From Helicobacter ibis (GTDB lineage Bacteria; Campylobacterota; Campylobacteria; Campylobacterales; Helicobacteraceae), in contig NZ_JAQHXR010000001.1 in assembly GCF_027859255.1 (NCBI RefSeq), positions 434,001-498,000 on the forward strand: a stretch of DNA of 64,000 nt. The letters are read 5' to 3'. The position numbers and the translations under genes were made by a program. Below, in pieces: positions 45,593 to 53,044 of the stretch. Numbering within the stretch: position 1 is the first letter of the stretch; every line of letters begins with the position of its first letter. Under the pieces are notes generated by a model. It ran no database searches and was not told where the DNA came from. It worked only from the letters and a program-made list of their open reading frames with translations.

Positions 45593-46909
45593 TTATTCTC
45601 CTTTATTGAAGAATTTATAAAAAAAGCCACTTTTTCTTATTTCTTCACCTTTTGTTAGGTATAGTTCTCCACTCTTTACATTGCTTCTTATAGTGCTTCC
45701 AGCACCTATTATGGAGTTATCCTCGATTGTTAGCGGTGCTACGGCTTGGACATCACTTCCTATAAATACATTTTTTCCTATTATTGTTTTGTGCTTACTT
45801 TTGCCATCATAGTTGCAAGTGATAAATCCAGCACCTACATTGCTTCCTTCTTGTATTTGGCTATCTCCTATATAGCTTAGGTGTCCTGCTTTTATTCCAT
45901 TTAGTTCTGACTTTTTTACTTCTACAAAATTGCCTATATGAGTATTAGCTATATTACACTTTGGTCTTATATGTGCTAGAGGTCCTATATCGCTATCTTC
46001 TATTATGCTATCTTCTATTATGCTATTTTGTTTAATGTGAGAATTTATAATTTTGCTATTGCCATAGATTCCAACTCCACTCTCTATTATGCATTCTCCA
46101 CTAAATATCACTGAATCTTCTATATATATAGTATCTGGTAAGTGCATTATTACGCCTTCTTTTAGCCATTTATTTTTGATTCTACTGCACATTATAGTTT
46201 CAGCTTGGCTTAAGTCTATTTTGTCATTTACTCCTTTATAGTTTTGCATCTCAACAAACATCGGTTTTATAGCTACATTATCCTTTTTTGCTAGCGTTAT
46301 TACATCTGTTAAGTAATATTCCTTTTGGTTATTGTTATTATCTAGCATTGGAATATATTTATCTAATATTTCTTTGTTAAAGCAATATATTCCAGCATTT
46401 AGTGTGCTAAGGGATAGTATTTCTTTATTGGCGTCTTTTTCTTCTATGATTTCTTGCACTTCATTATTTTTAATCACAACTCTTCCATATCCATTGGTAT
46501 TTGGCTTATTGATTACACTCATTGTAATTTTTGAATCTTGTTTTAGGAATTCTTCTAATTCACTTGCTTGTATCAAGGGCATATCACCATTTAAAACCAA
46601 AATTTTGTTGTGTTTTGGTGTGTATGATTTTAGAGCACCTCCAGTGCCGGGGTAATTTTCTAAATCTTGTATGAAAAAGTTTAAGTCAGATTCGTATTTA
46701 TTAAAGTGTTGTAACATTGAATCTTTTATTTTTTCAGATTCAAAGCCTAATATAACACTTACATCATCGCTTATTTTTAGGGCTTCTCTTATTGAGTAAT
46801 ATAGCATTTCTTTACCGCATATTTTATGTAGCACTTTTGGCGTGTTTGATTTCATTCTGGTGCCTTTACCAGCAGCCAAAATTACAATTGAAATATTATT
46901 TTTATTCAT
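45593..46909 (-). CDS. glmU: GlmU, bifunctional UDP-GlcNAc synthesis enzyme
   Basis: The 438-residue protein has an N-terminal uridylyltransferase domain (ILAAGKGTRMKS nucleotide loop, VLNGDMPLI, NAGIYCFN) and a C-terminal left-handed beta-helix of hexapeptide repeats (IEDSVIFSGECIIESGVGI and later, GAGFITCNYDGKSKHKT with the acetyltransferase His/Tyr). It makes UDP-GlcNAc for peptidoglycan and lipopolysaccharide. It heads the minus-strand run glmU-thiS-argC-lpxH-cheV-cheA-cheW. Confidence 0.97.
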   Translation of the reverse strand: MNKNNISIVILAAGKGTRMKSNTPKVLHKICGKEMLYYSIREALKISDDVSVILGFESEKIKDSMLQHFNKYESDLNFFIQDLENYPGTGGALKSYTPKHNKILVLNGDMPLIQASELEEFLKQDSKITMSVINKPNTNGYGRVVIKNNEVQEIIEEKDANKEILSLSTLNAGIYCFNKEILDKYIPMLDNNNNQKEYYLTDVITLAKKDNVAIKPMFVEMQNYKGVNDKIDLSQAETIMCSRIKNKWLKEGVIMHLPDTIYIEDSVIFSGECIIESGVGIYGNSKIINSHIKQNSIIEDSIIEDSDIGPLAHIRPKCNIANTHIGNFVEVKKSELNGIKAGHLSYIGDSQIQEGSNVGAGFITCNYDGKSKHKTIIGKNVFIGSDVQAVAPLTIEDNSIIGAGSTIRSNVKSGELYLTKGEEIRKSGFFYKFFNKGE

Positions 46910-46997
46910 TATAGATTCCTAAATTTAAGTTTAATGAGATTTTAACACAATAAATTGTAGAATGTAGCAATTTTTTCTTTAATTAAGGACACTATAA

Positions 46998-47762
46998 ATG
47001 GATTTAGGTTCAGTTGCAGGTATTTCATTATCTTTGATATTGCTTGGCACCGCGATGATGTTAGGTGTTGGTATTGCTCCTTATCTTGATGTTCCTTCGA
47101 TTCTTATTACGGTTGGAGGTTCTTTTACTAGTTTGCTAATAGGTTATAAAATGGAAAACATGAAAAAAATGTTTACTTATTTTATGATTGCTTTTAAACC
47201 ACAAACTTTCGATGTTCCAGCATTAATTAAAAAATTGGTTGATTATTCTACTCAAGCAAGGAGAGATGGAATCTTATCTTTAGAACAACAATCAAACCAA
47301 GAAGAAAATGCATTTTTAAAGCGTGGATTAAATATGGCAATAGATGGTGCAGAGCCAGATGGGATTCGAGATTTACTGGAGACGGATATGGATAGGACGC
47401 TTGAGAGACATAAGGCAAATGCTAGTATTTTTGATACTTGGGGTGCTTATGCTGGTGCTTATGGTATGCTTGGGACGCTAATTGGACTTGTTGCCATGCT
47501 TTTGGATATGTCAGATCCAGCTTCTATTGGTCCTGCGATGGCAGTTGCACTTTTGACAACATTTTATGGTTCATTTATTGGTAATATTTTTGGAGCACCT
47601 ATTGCAAACATTTTAACCGTTCGTGCTAATGATGAAGCTATGGTAAAGCTTTTGATAATAGAGGGTATTATGTCGATTCAAGCGGGAGACAACCCAAGAG
47701 CATTAGAAGCAAAGCTTCTAACATTTTTACCGCCAAATGAGCGTATAAGTCAGTTTGAGTAA
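46998..47762 (+). CDS. motA: MotA, flagellar stator proton channel subunit
   Basis: The 254-residue protein has four membrane helices and the cytoplasmic segments RRDGILSLE and RTLERHKANASIFDTWGAYAGAYGMLGTLIGLVAML, typical of MotA. With MotB it forms the A5B2 stator driving the flagellar motor. A TAGAAT at 46958-46963 may be its -10 box, and an AAGGA ribosome-binding site is present. It starts the motA-motB-fliP run. Confidence 0.96.
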   Translation: MDLGSVAGISLSLILLGTAMMLGVGIAPYLDVPSILITVGGSFTSLLIGYKMENMKKMFTYFMIAFKPQTFDVPALIKKLVDYSTQARRDGILSLEQQSNQEENAFLKRGLNMAIDGAEPDGIRDLLETDMDRTLERHKANASIFDTWGAYAGAYGMLGTLIGLVAMLLDMSDPASIGPAMAVALLTTFYGSFIGNIFGAPIANILTVRANDEAMVKLLIIEGIMSIQAGDNPRALEAKLLTFLPPNERISQFE

Positions 47763-47765
47763 AAT

Positions 47766-48578
47766 ATGGCTAAAAGATGTCCTCCTTGTGATTGTCCTAA
47801 TGTTCTGCCTTTGTGGTTAGGAACTTATGGGGATATGGTTACCCTTATTCTTACATTTTTTATTTTGCTTTTATCAATGGTTACATTTGATGCAAAAAAG
47901 CTAACAGAAGCAGAGGGTAGTCTAAAGGGGTCTTTAAGTCTGCTAACAGGTGGGATTAAAATAGAGCCGGATAATACTAGGATTCAACAACAAGCGGATA
48001 TAACAAATGAGCCAGAGAGTGCAGAAGTTGTTAAAAAAATAGAAAGCGAAATACTTGATTTTAAAGAAAATGTAAAAGTATCGCTTGGTCCTTCGGATAT
48101 AGTAGATGATGGTAGCAATGGTTTTATTTTGAGATTCAATGGTAAGTTACTTTTTGATGAGGGTGAGACAGAGCTTACAAATGCTGATGATGTGTTGTTT
48201 TTAAAAAGAGTTGCTTTGATTTTGCAAAAAATGCCACCAAATTTACATACAGATATAATAGGATATACGGATAATAGAAACATTGCTCCAACTGCAAAAT
48301 ATAGTGATAGTTTGGGGCTTAGTGCATTGAGGGCATTAGGCGTTACTAGGATTTTGTTAAGCAATGGCGTATCTCCTAAGAAAGTTACCTCTTTTGGGGC
48401 TGGTGCTACGAATTTTGTCTTGCCAAATACAAGCAGTGAAAACAAAGCTCAAAATAGGAGAGTTGAGTTTAGATTCTATCCTGTTGATAGGCATTTGCAT
48501 AAAACAATGAATGTTTTGCAAAAAGCCATTGAAACAAAAGGGTTGCAAAATAATACAATCCCAAGTGGGAATCTTTAA
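47766..48578 (+). CDS. motB: MotB, flagellar stator, peptidoglycan-binding subunit
   Basis: The 270-residue protein has one membrane helix with the proton-carrying Asp 23 in TYGDMVTLILTFFILLLS, then a plug/linker and a C-terminal OmpA-like domain (about 115-240; LLFDEGETELTN, GYTDNRNIAP, NRRVEFRFYP). It anchors the stator to peptidoglycan. It begins 3 bp after motA. Confidence 0.96.
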   Translation: MAKRCPPCDCPNVLPLWLGTYGDMVTLILTFFILLLSMVTFDAKKLTEAEGSLKGSLSLLTGGIKIEPDNTRIQQQADITNEPESAEVVKKIESEILDFKENVKVSLGPSDIVDDGSNGFILRFNGKLLFDEGETELTNADDVLFLKRVALILQKMPPNLHTDIIGYTDNRNIAPTAKYSDSLGLSALRALGVTRILLSNGVSPKKVTSFGAGATNFVLPNTSSENKAQNRRVEFRFYPVDRHLHKTMNVLQKAIETKGLQNNTIPSGNL

Positions 48579-48592
48579 AGTTAGAGGTGTGT

Positions 48593-49357
48593 ATGGGTTT
48601 TAGGATTTTTTTGTGCTTGTTTTTTAGTGTATTTATTTCTTATGCAGCACCAACACAAGCCCCTATACTACCTCAAAGCCCAACTATACCAACTGTTGAT
48701 TTAACTCTTAGTGCTCCAAGTGAGCCCGGTGATTTGGTAACAACGCTAAATATAGTCATTATCTTAACGCTTCTAGCACTTGCCCCATCTTTAGTGCTTA
48801 TGGCAACTAGTTTTGCTAGAATCTTAATTATCTTTTCATTTTTAAGAACAGCTATGGGGACGCAACAATCTCCGCCAACCCAACTTCTAGTATCTTTTGC
48901 ATTGATTTTAACAATGTTTATTATGGAGCCTGTAGCAAGAGAGGGCTATGAAAAGGGGATTAAGCCATATATAGCAAAAGAGATTCCATATGATGAAGCC
49001 TTCATCTTAGCGGCACAACCTTTTAAAGACTTTATGATAAGAAATACTCGGCCGAAGGATTTGGCGTTGTTTTATAGGATACGAGGACTAGAAAATCCAC
49101 AAAGTGTAAATGATGTACCTTTGACAATAGTGCTTCCGGCATTTATTATTAGCGAGATGAAGACTGCTTTTCAAATAGGATTCTTGCTTTATCTCCCATT
49201 TTTAGTTATTGATATGGTTATTAGCTCTATTTTGATGGCTATGGGTATGATGATGTTGCCACCAACTATGATTTCGTTGCCATTTAAATTGCTTATATTT
49301 ATTTTAGTAGATGGATTTAATCTCCTTACTATGAACTTGGTGGCTAGCTTTAAATGA
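48593..49357 (+). CDS. fliP: FliP, flagellar type III export gate protein
   Basis: The 254-residue protein has a cleavable signal peptide (to about residue 17), then helices with LVLMATSFARILIIFSFLRTAMGTQQSPP and a late LILVDGFNLL segment, all FliP signatures. With FliQ and FliR it forms the export gate. The ATG at 48593 is preferred over an in-frame GTG at 48587 because of AGAGG spacing. It follows motB by 14 bp. Confidence 0.95.
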   Translation: MGFRIFLCLFFSVFISYAAPTQAPILPQSPTIPTVDLTLSAPSEPGDLVTTLNIVIILTLLALAPSLVLMATSFARILIIFSFLRTAMGTQQSPPTQLLVSFALILTMFIMEPVAREGYEKGIKPYIAKEIPYDEAFILAAQPFKDFMIRNTRPKDLALFYRIRGLENPQSVNDVPLTIVLPAFIISEMKTAFQIGFLLYLPFLVIDMVISSILMAMGMMMLPPTMISLPFKLLIFILVDGFNLLTMNLVASFK

Positions 49358-50481
49358 CATGTGAATATGTTGGGAAGTGTGGTGGTTGCACTTGTGAGAC
49401 TTTGGATTATAAATTAAATTATGCAAGTAAGATTTTAAATATCAAGTCTTTTGAGATTTTTACTTCCAAGCTTAGCGGATTTAGAAGCAGATGTGAGCTT
49501 AGTGTTTTTCATAAAAATGGAGTTATATCTCTTGCTATGAGAGCTGGAGCTGGAGAGAGCAAGAGAGAAAGAAAGAGATTTGTAGAAATTAATACATGTA
49601 TAAATTTAGTAAAACCACTGAGAGAAAGCTTGGAGTGCTTCATATCTCAAATAAACTTAGAAGCTTTTTGCGATTTTAGAGATGGATTATTCAGTATAGA
49701 GGCACTATATACTAATAGCGATTCTTTGCTATTAACTTTGATATATCATAAAAACATAGATGAAAAGTGGCTAATAGAAGCTAAAAAATTAAAAGATTTC
49801 TTGTGTGAGGTGCTTAATTACGAGATAAATATAATAGGGCGAAGTAGGGGTGTTAAGCTTATTTTAGATTCCGATATTGTATTGGAGAGATTAAAGATTT
49901 TTGGTAGAGAGTATGTGTATTATTACAAAGATACAGGATTTACACAACCAAACACAGAAATAAATAAACAAATGATAGAGTGGGTTTTGAAAAATGTAGA
50001 ATCTAGAGGAGATTTGTTGGAGCTTTATTGTGGAAGTGGTAACTTCACTCTTCCATTAAGTAGTAAATTTAAAAATATTTTTGCTACTGAAATATCAAAA
50101 AGCTCAATTAAATCTGCTATAAATGCTGCATTGCACAATAAAATAAACAATATAAATTTTGTTAGGCTTAGTGGTGATGAATGCATTGAGGCATTAAATA
50201 AAGTTAGAGAGTTTAATAGGCTAAAGCATGTAAATTTAGATTCATATAATTTTAGTAGCGTATTTGTTGATCCGCCAAGGGCTGGATTGGGAGAGAAAAT
50301 GTCTAGGTTTATTTCACGCTTTAGAGAGATAATTTATATTTCATGTAATGTTGAATCTCTAAGAGATGATTTAAAGATACTAAAAGAAACACATGAAATA
50401 TTTAGATGTGCTTTTTTTGATCAGTTCCCACATACTAGACATCTAGAATGTGGAGTGATACTCAAGAGAAAAACTAGTTAA
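49354..50481 (+). CDS. trmA: TrmA, tRNA (uracil-54-C5)-methyltransferase
   Basis: The 375-residue SAM enzyme has DLLELYCGSGNFTLPL near 220, FTQPN near 198, VFVDPPRAGLG and the catalytic Cys in IIYISCN near 330, and ends with HTRHLECGVIL. It makes ribothymidine in the T-loop of tRNA. It overlaps fliP by 4 bp (ATGA). Confidence 0.92.
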   Translation: MTCEYVGKCGGCTCETLDYKLNYASKILNIKSFEIFTSKLSGFRSRCELSVFHKNGVISLAMRAGAGESKRERKRFVEINTCINLVKPLRESLECFISQINLEAFCDFRDGLFSIEALYTNSDSLLLTLIYHKNIDEKWLIEAKKLKDFLCEVLNYEINIIGRSRGVKLILDSDIVLERLKIFGREYVYYYKDTGFTQPNTEINKQMIEWVLKNVESRGDLLELYCGSGNFTLPLSSKFKNIFATEISKSSIKSAINAALHNKINNINFVRLSGDECIEALNKVREFNRLKHVNLDSYNFSSVFVDPPRAGLGEKMSRFISRFREIIYISCNVESLRDDLKILKETHEIFRCAFFDQFPHTRHLECGVILKRKTS

Positions 50482-50483
50482 AT

Positions 50484-50503
50484 ATTTGATTCTAAAATCA
50501 AAT
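50484..50503. terminator. Weak hairpin after trmA
   Basis: A 7-bp inverted repeat (ATTTGAT/ATCAAAT) with a 6-base loop lies 3 bp after the trmA stop. The stem is AT-rich and no strong U-tract follows, so termination would be partial. The csrA run begins 80 bp downstream. A TAGAAT at 50558-50563 may serve as its -10 box. Confidence 0.35.
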
Positions 50504-50583
50504 TAATAATTATTTTATCGGTATTTAAAAAAATATAGTAAAATTTTAATTATGTTTTAGAATATTTAGTTAGGGATAGTTTA

Positions 50584-50814
50584 ATGCTTATTTTGTCAAG
50601 AAAAGAAAATGAAAGTGTAACAATTGGAGAAAATATTTCAATTAAAATAATATCAATAGATAAAGGCAGTGTTAAGCTTGGGTTTGAAGCGCCACCGAAT
50701 CTTTTAATCTTGCGTGAAGAGCTTAAAATGGCTGTTTTAGAAGAGAATAAAAAATCTCTAAATATAAAAGATGATGATATAAATAAATTAGTAGCCGCAA
50801 AAAAGAAACTATAA
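50584..50814 (+). CDS. csrA: CsrA, RNA-binding translational regulator
   Basis: The 76-residue protein begins LILSRKENESVTIGENI and includes VKLGFEAP and the LREE segment, the CsrA signature for binding GGA motifs in mRNA leaders. In Campylobacterota CsrA controls flagellin and is countered by FliW. It lies in the order csrA-ispE-smpB-exbB-exbD, the same as recalled for HP1442-HP1446. The preceding TAGGGA is its ribosome-binding site. Confidence 0.95.
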   Translation: MLILSRKENESVTIGENISIKIISIDKGSVKLGFEAPPNLLILREELKMAVLEENKKSLNIKDDDINKLVAAKKKL

Positions 50815-50817
50815 AGA

Positions 50818-51564
50818 ATGATAAAGTCCTTTGCTAAGATTAATGTTTTTTTGAAAATCAATGGGCAAAAATCAATAAATAGTCACAAGTATCATACTAT
50901 CACCTCTAGGTTTATGAAAGTCTATTCTTTATATGATGAAATAGAGATAGTAAGCAATGATGGATTCTTGCTTTGTGGTGATTTTGGTTGTGATATGTGT
51001 GATAATAGTGTTTATAAGGCATATAAAACATTACTCCGGCATTTGGATTCTGCACAGCAAAAGTTGGTAACAAACTTAAAAATAAGCATAAATAAAAATA
51101 TACCAAAAGGCGGTGGGCTAGGTGGTGGTAGCTCTAATGCGGCTGAATTTTTATTGTATGTAAATAGAGAGTTTGATTTGGGTTTATCACAAGAACAATT
51201 ATGCGACATAGGGAGAAGTGCTGGACTTGACACTTTGTTCTTTTTAAGTGGTTTAGATGTTGCAGATGTAAGCGGTGTTGGAGATGTTATTAATAAAAGT
51301 AATGAATCTTTATTTAGTGTTGATATAGTGGATAGTGGAGTATTTTGCGATACTTCAAAGATATATAAAGAATATGCCAAGAATTTTTATAGAGAAAAAG
51401 ATTTTGTATTTTTTAGCAATGAAGAGGTGTTTTTAAATGATGCTTATATGAATAATGACTTATTAGCTCCTCTTTTAAGGTTATATCCTAGTTTGCAAGA
51501 ATATGTAGATAGAGGATATTTTTTAAGTGGTAGCGGAGGTTGCTTTTGGAGGAAAGTGGTATGA
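50818..51564 (+). CDS. ispE: IspE, CDP-ME kinase
   Basis: The 248-residue GHMP kinase has the KINVFLKINGQ start and the phosphate-binding IPKGGGLGGGSSNAAEFL near 97-114. A third motif, YFLSGSGGCFWR, lies at the C-terminus. It catalyses the MEP-pathway step between the two activities of IspDF. It overlaps smpB by 4 bp. Confidence 0.93.
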   Translation: MIKSFAKINVFLKINGQKSINSHKYHTITSRFMKVYSLYDEIEIVSNDGFLLCGDFGCDMCDNSVYKAYKTLLRHLDSAQQKLVTNLKISINKNIPKGGGLGGGSSNAAEFLLYVNREFDLGLSQEQLCDIGRSAGLDTLFFLSGLDVADVSGVGDVINKSNESLFSVDIVDSGVFCDTSKIYKEYAKNFYREKDFVFFSNEEVFLNDAYMNNDLLAPLLRLYPSLQEYVDRGYFLSGSGGCFWRKVV

Positions 51565-52019
51565 AGATAATAGCCCTAAATAAAAAAGCAACTTATGACT
51601 TTAGTATTTTAGAGAAATATGAAGCAGGAATCGTGCTCTTAGGTAGCGAAGTAAAATCAATTAGGGCAAATAGGGTGAATCTAAGAGATAGCTTTATTAA
51701 AATAATTAAAGGCGAGGCATTTTTGTTTGAGGCTCATATATCAACTCTTGGCACTACAAATATGCACTATAAACCAGATGAGAAACGCCCAAGAAAGTTA
51801 CTCTTGCATAAAAAGGAAATAGATAAATTATATGGCAAGTCTCAAGTTGGTGGATTTTCAATAGTAGCTTTGAAGTTGTATTTTAACACTAGAAATAAAG
51901 CAAAGCTAGAAATAGCACTAGCTAAAGGCAAGAATCTGCATGATAAAAGAGAATCTCTAAAAGAAAAGATTCAAAATAGAGAAATAGCACAGAGCTTAAA
52001 AGAATTTAGCAGGAGATAA
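51561..52019 (+). CDS. smpB: SmpB, tmRNA-binding trans-translation protein
   Basis: The 152-residue protein has ALNKKATYDFSILEKYEAGIVLLGSEVKS at the start, VNLRDSFI, and the basic C-terminal tail with DKRESLKEKI. It binds tmRNA and helps rescue stalled ribosomes. The start at 51561 overlaps the ispE TGA (ATGA) and has a GGAGG site; a longer frame from 51540 is unlikely. Confidence 0.95.
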   Translation: MKIIALNKKATYDFSILEKYEAGIVLLGSEVKSIRANRVNLRDSFIKIIKGEAFLFEAHISTLGTTNMHYKPDEKRPRKLLLHKKEIDKLYGKSQVGGFSIVALKLYFNTRNKAKLEIALAKGKNLHDKRESLKEKIQNREIAQSLKEFSRR

Positions 52020-52020
52020 G

Positions 52021-52473
52021 GTGGAATTTACATTAAAAGAATCGGTCGAATATGGTGTGATTGGGGTTTTGGTACTTATGAGTATAGTTTCATTTTGGGC
52101 TACATTTGAGAGACTTTTGTTTTACAAATATATAAAGCTTGTTTTATATGAAAACAAAACAGAACTAGAGCTTGATCTATCGAGAAATTTAACCCTAATC
52201 GCTACTATAGGTTCTAACGCACCATATATTGGGTTGCTTGGCACGGTATTTGGGATTATTTTAACCTTTGTTCAAATAGGACAATCAGGCAATATAGATA
52301 CAAGTAGTATTATGACTGGTCTTGCCTTAGCGCTACAAGCTACTGCAGGTGGATTATTGGTTGCTATTCCTGCGATTATTTTTTATAATTTATTGCTTAG
52401 AAAGTGTGAAGTTTTAATCGCACAATGGGAAATTATGCAAGAGAAAAAACAAAACGGAAATAAAGAACTATAA
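52021..52473 (+). CDS. exbB: ExbB/TolQ-family proton channel subunit
   Basis: The 150-residue protein has three membrane spans (about 11-28, 64-84 and 99-121) and the TolQ/ExbB signature GSNAPYIGLLGTVFGIILTF and LALQATAGGLLVAIPAII. With ExbD it energises TonB-dependent outer-membrane uptake. It starts at GTG right after the smpB stop. Position matches HP1445. Confidence 0.92.
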   Translation: MEFTLKESVEYGVIGVLVLMSIVSFWATFERLLFYKYIKLVLYENKTELELDLSRNLTLIATIGSNAPYIGLLGTVFGIILTFVQIGQSGNIDTSSIMTGLALALQATAGGLLVAIPAIIFYNLLLRKCEVLIAQWEIMQEKKQNGNKEL

Positions 52474-52866
52474 ATGGCGTTTAAAAAAACCAAAATGGAT
52501 TCCATAAATATTGTTCCTTTTATTGATATTATGCTTGTATTGCTTGTTATTGTGCTTATGACAGCTACATTTATAAGTTCAGGTAATATTCCAGTAAATC
52601 TCCCAAAGGCAGAGGGTGCAAGTAGTGAAAATAATAATTTAAAAGAAGTTGAGATAACTATTAACTCAAATGGTGAATATTATTTAGATAATCAAGCGGT
52701 ATCTTTAGAAGTATTACGATTAAAATTAAGTGATATGCCACAAGATACGCCTATTTTACTAAGAGGAGATTCTAAGAGTTATTTTGAGAAATTTACTGCA
52801 TTAATTGGGGTTTTAAATTCTATAAATAGAGTTAATGTTGAAATACAAGTGGAGCAGAGAAAATGA
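52474..52866 (+). CDS. exbD: ExbD/TolR-family proton channel subunit
   Basis: The 130-residue protein has one N-terminal membrane helix with the proton-carrying Asp 18 in VPFIDIMLVLLVIVLM, followed by the periplasmic TolR-like domain. It is the partner of ExbB, directly upstream. The TGA overlaps the start of a small membrane protein by 4 bp. TonB is not present in the window. Confidence 0.92.
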   Translation: MAFKKTKMDSINIVPFIDIMLVLLVIVLMTATFISSGNIPVNLPKAEGASSENNNLKEVEITINSNGEYYLDNQAVSLEVLRLKLSDMPQDTPILLRGDSKSYFEKFTALIGVLNSINRVNVEIQVEQRK

Positions 52867-53042
52867 TTTGGAAAGATGGATATGATATAGGAACTATTAT
52901 TTCGGCTATTGTTACGCTATTGGTAATTTTATTATCTATTAGATTTGTGCTCTATCTAGCAAATAGGAAGCGACCAAAGATTCAAAAGCCAGATTGGCTT
53001 GATGATGATAGATTTACTATGGATAGAAAAAAGAGGAGATAG
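52863..53042 (+). CDS. Small single-span membrane protein between exbD and the ZorA-like gene
   Basis: A 59-residue frame begins at ATG overlapping the exbD stop as ATGA and ends two bases before the next gene. It has an acidic start (MIWKDGYDIG), a hydrophobic helix at about residues 10-33, and a basic cytoplasmic-like tail ending DRKKRR. The end of the gene supplies the AGAGGAG ribosome-binding site for the ZorA-like gene. Tight coupling on both sides suggests a real gene; it may be a stator accessory or assembly factor. I do not recognise the family. Confidence 0.65.
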   Translation: MIWKDGYDIGTIISAIVTLLVILLSIRFVLYLANRKRPKIQKPDWLDDDRFTMDRKKRR

Positions 53043-53044
53043 TT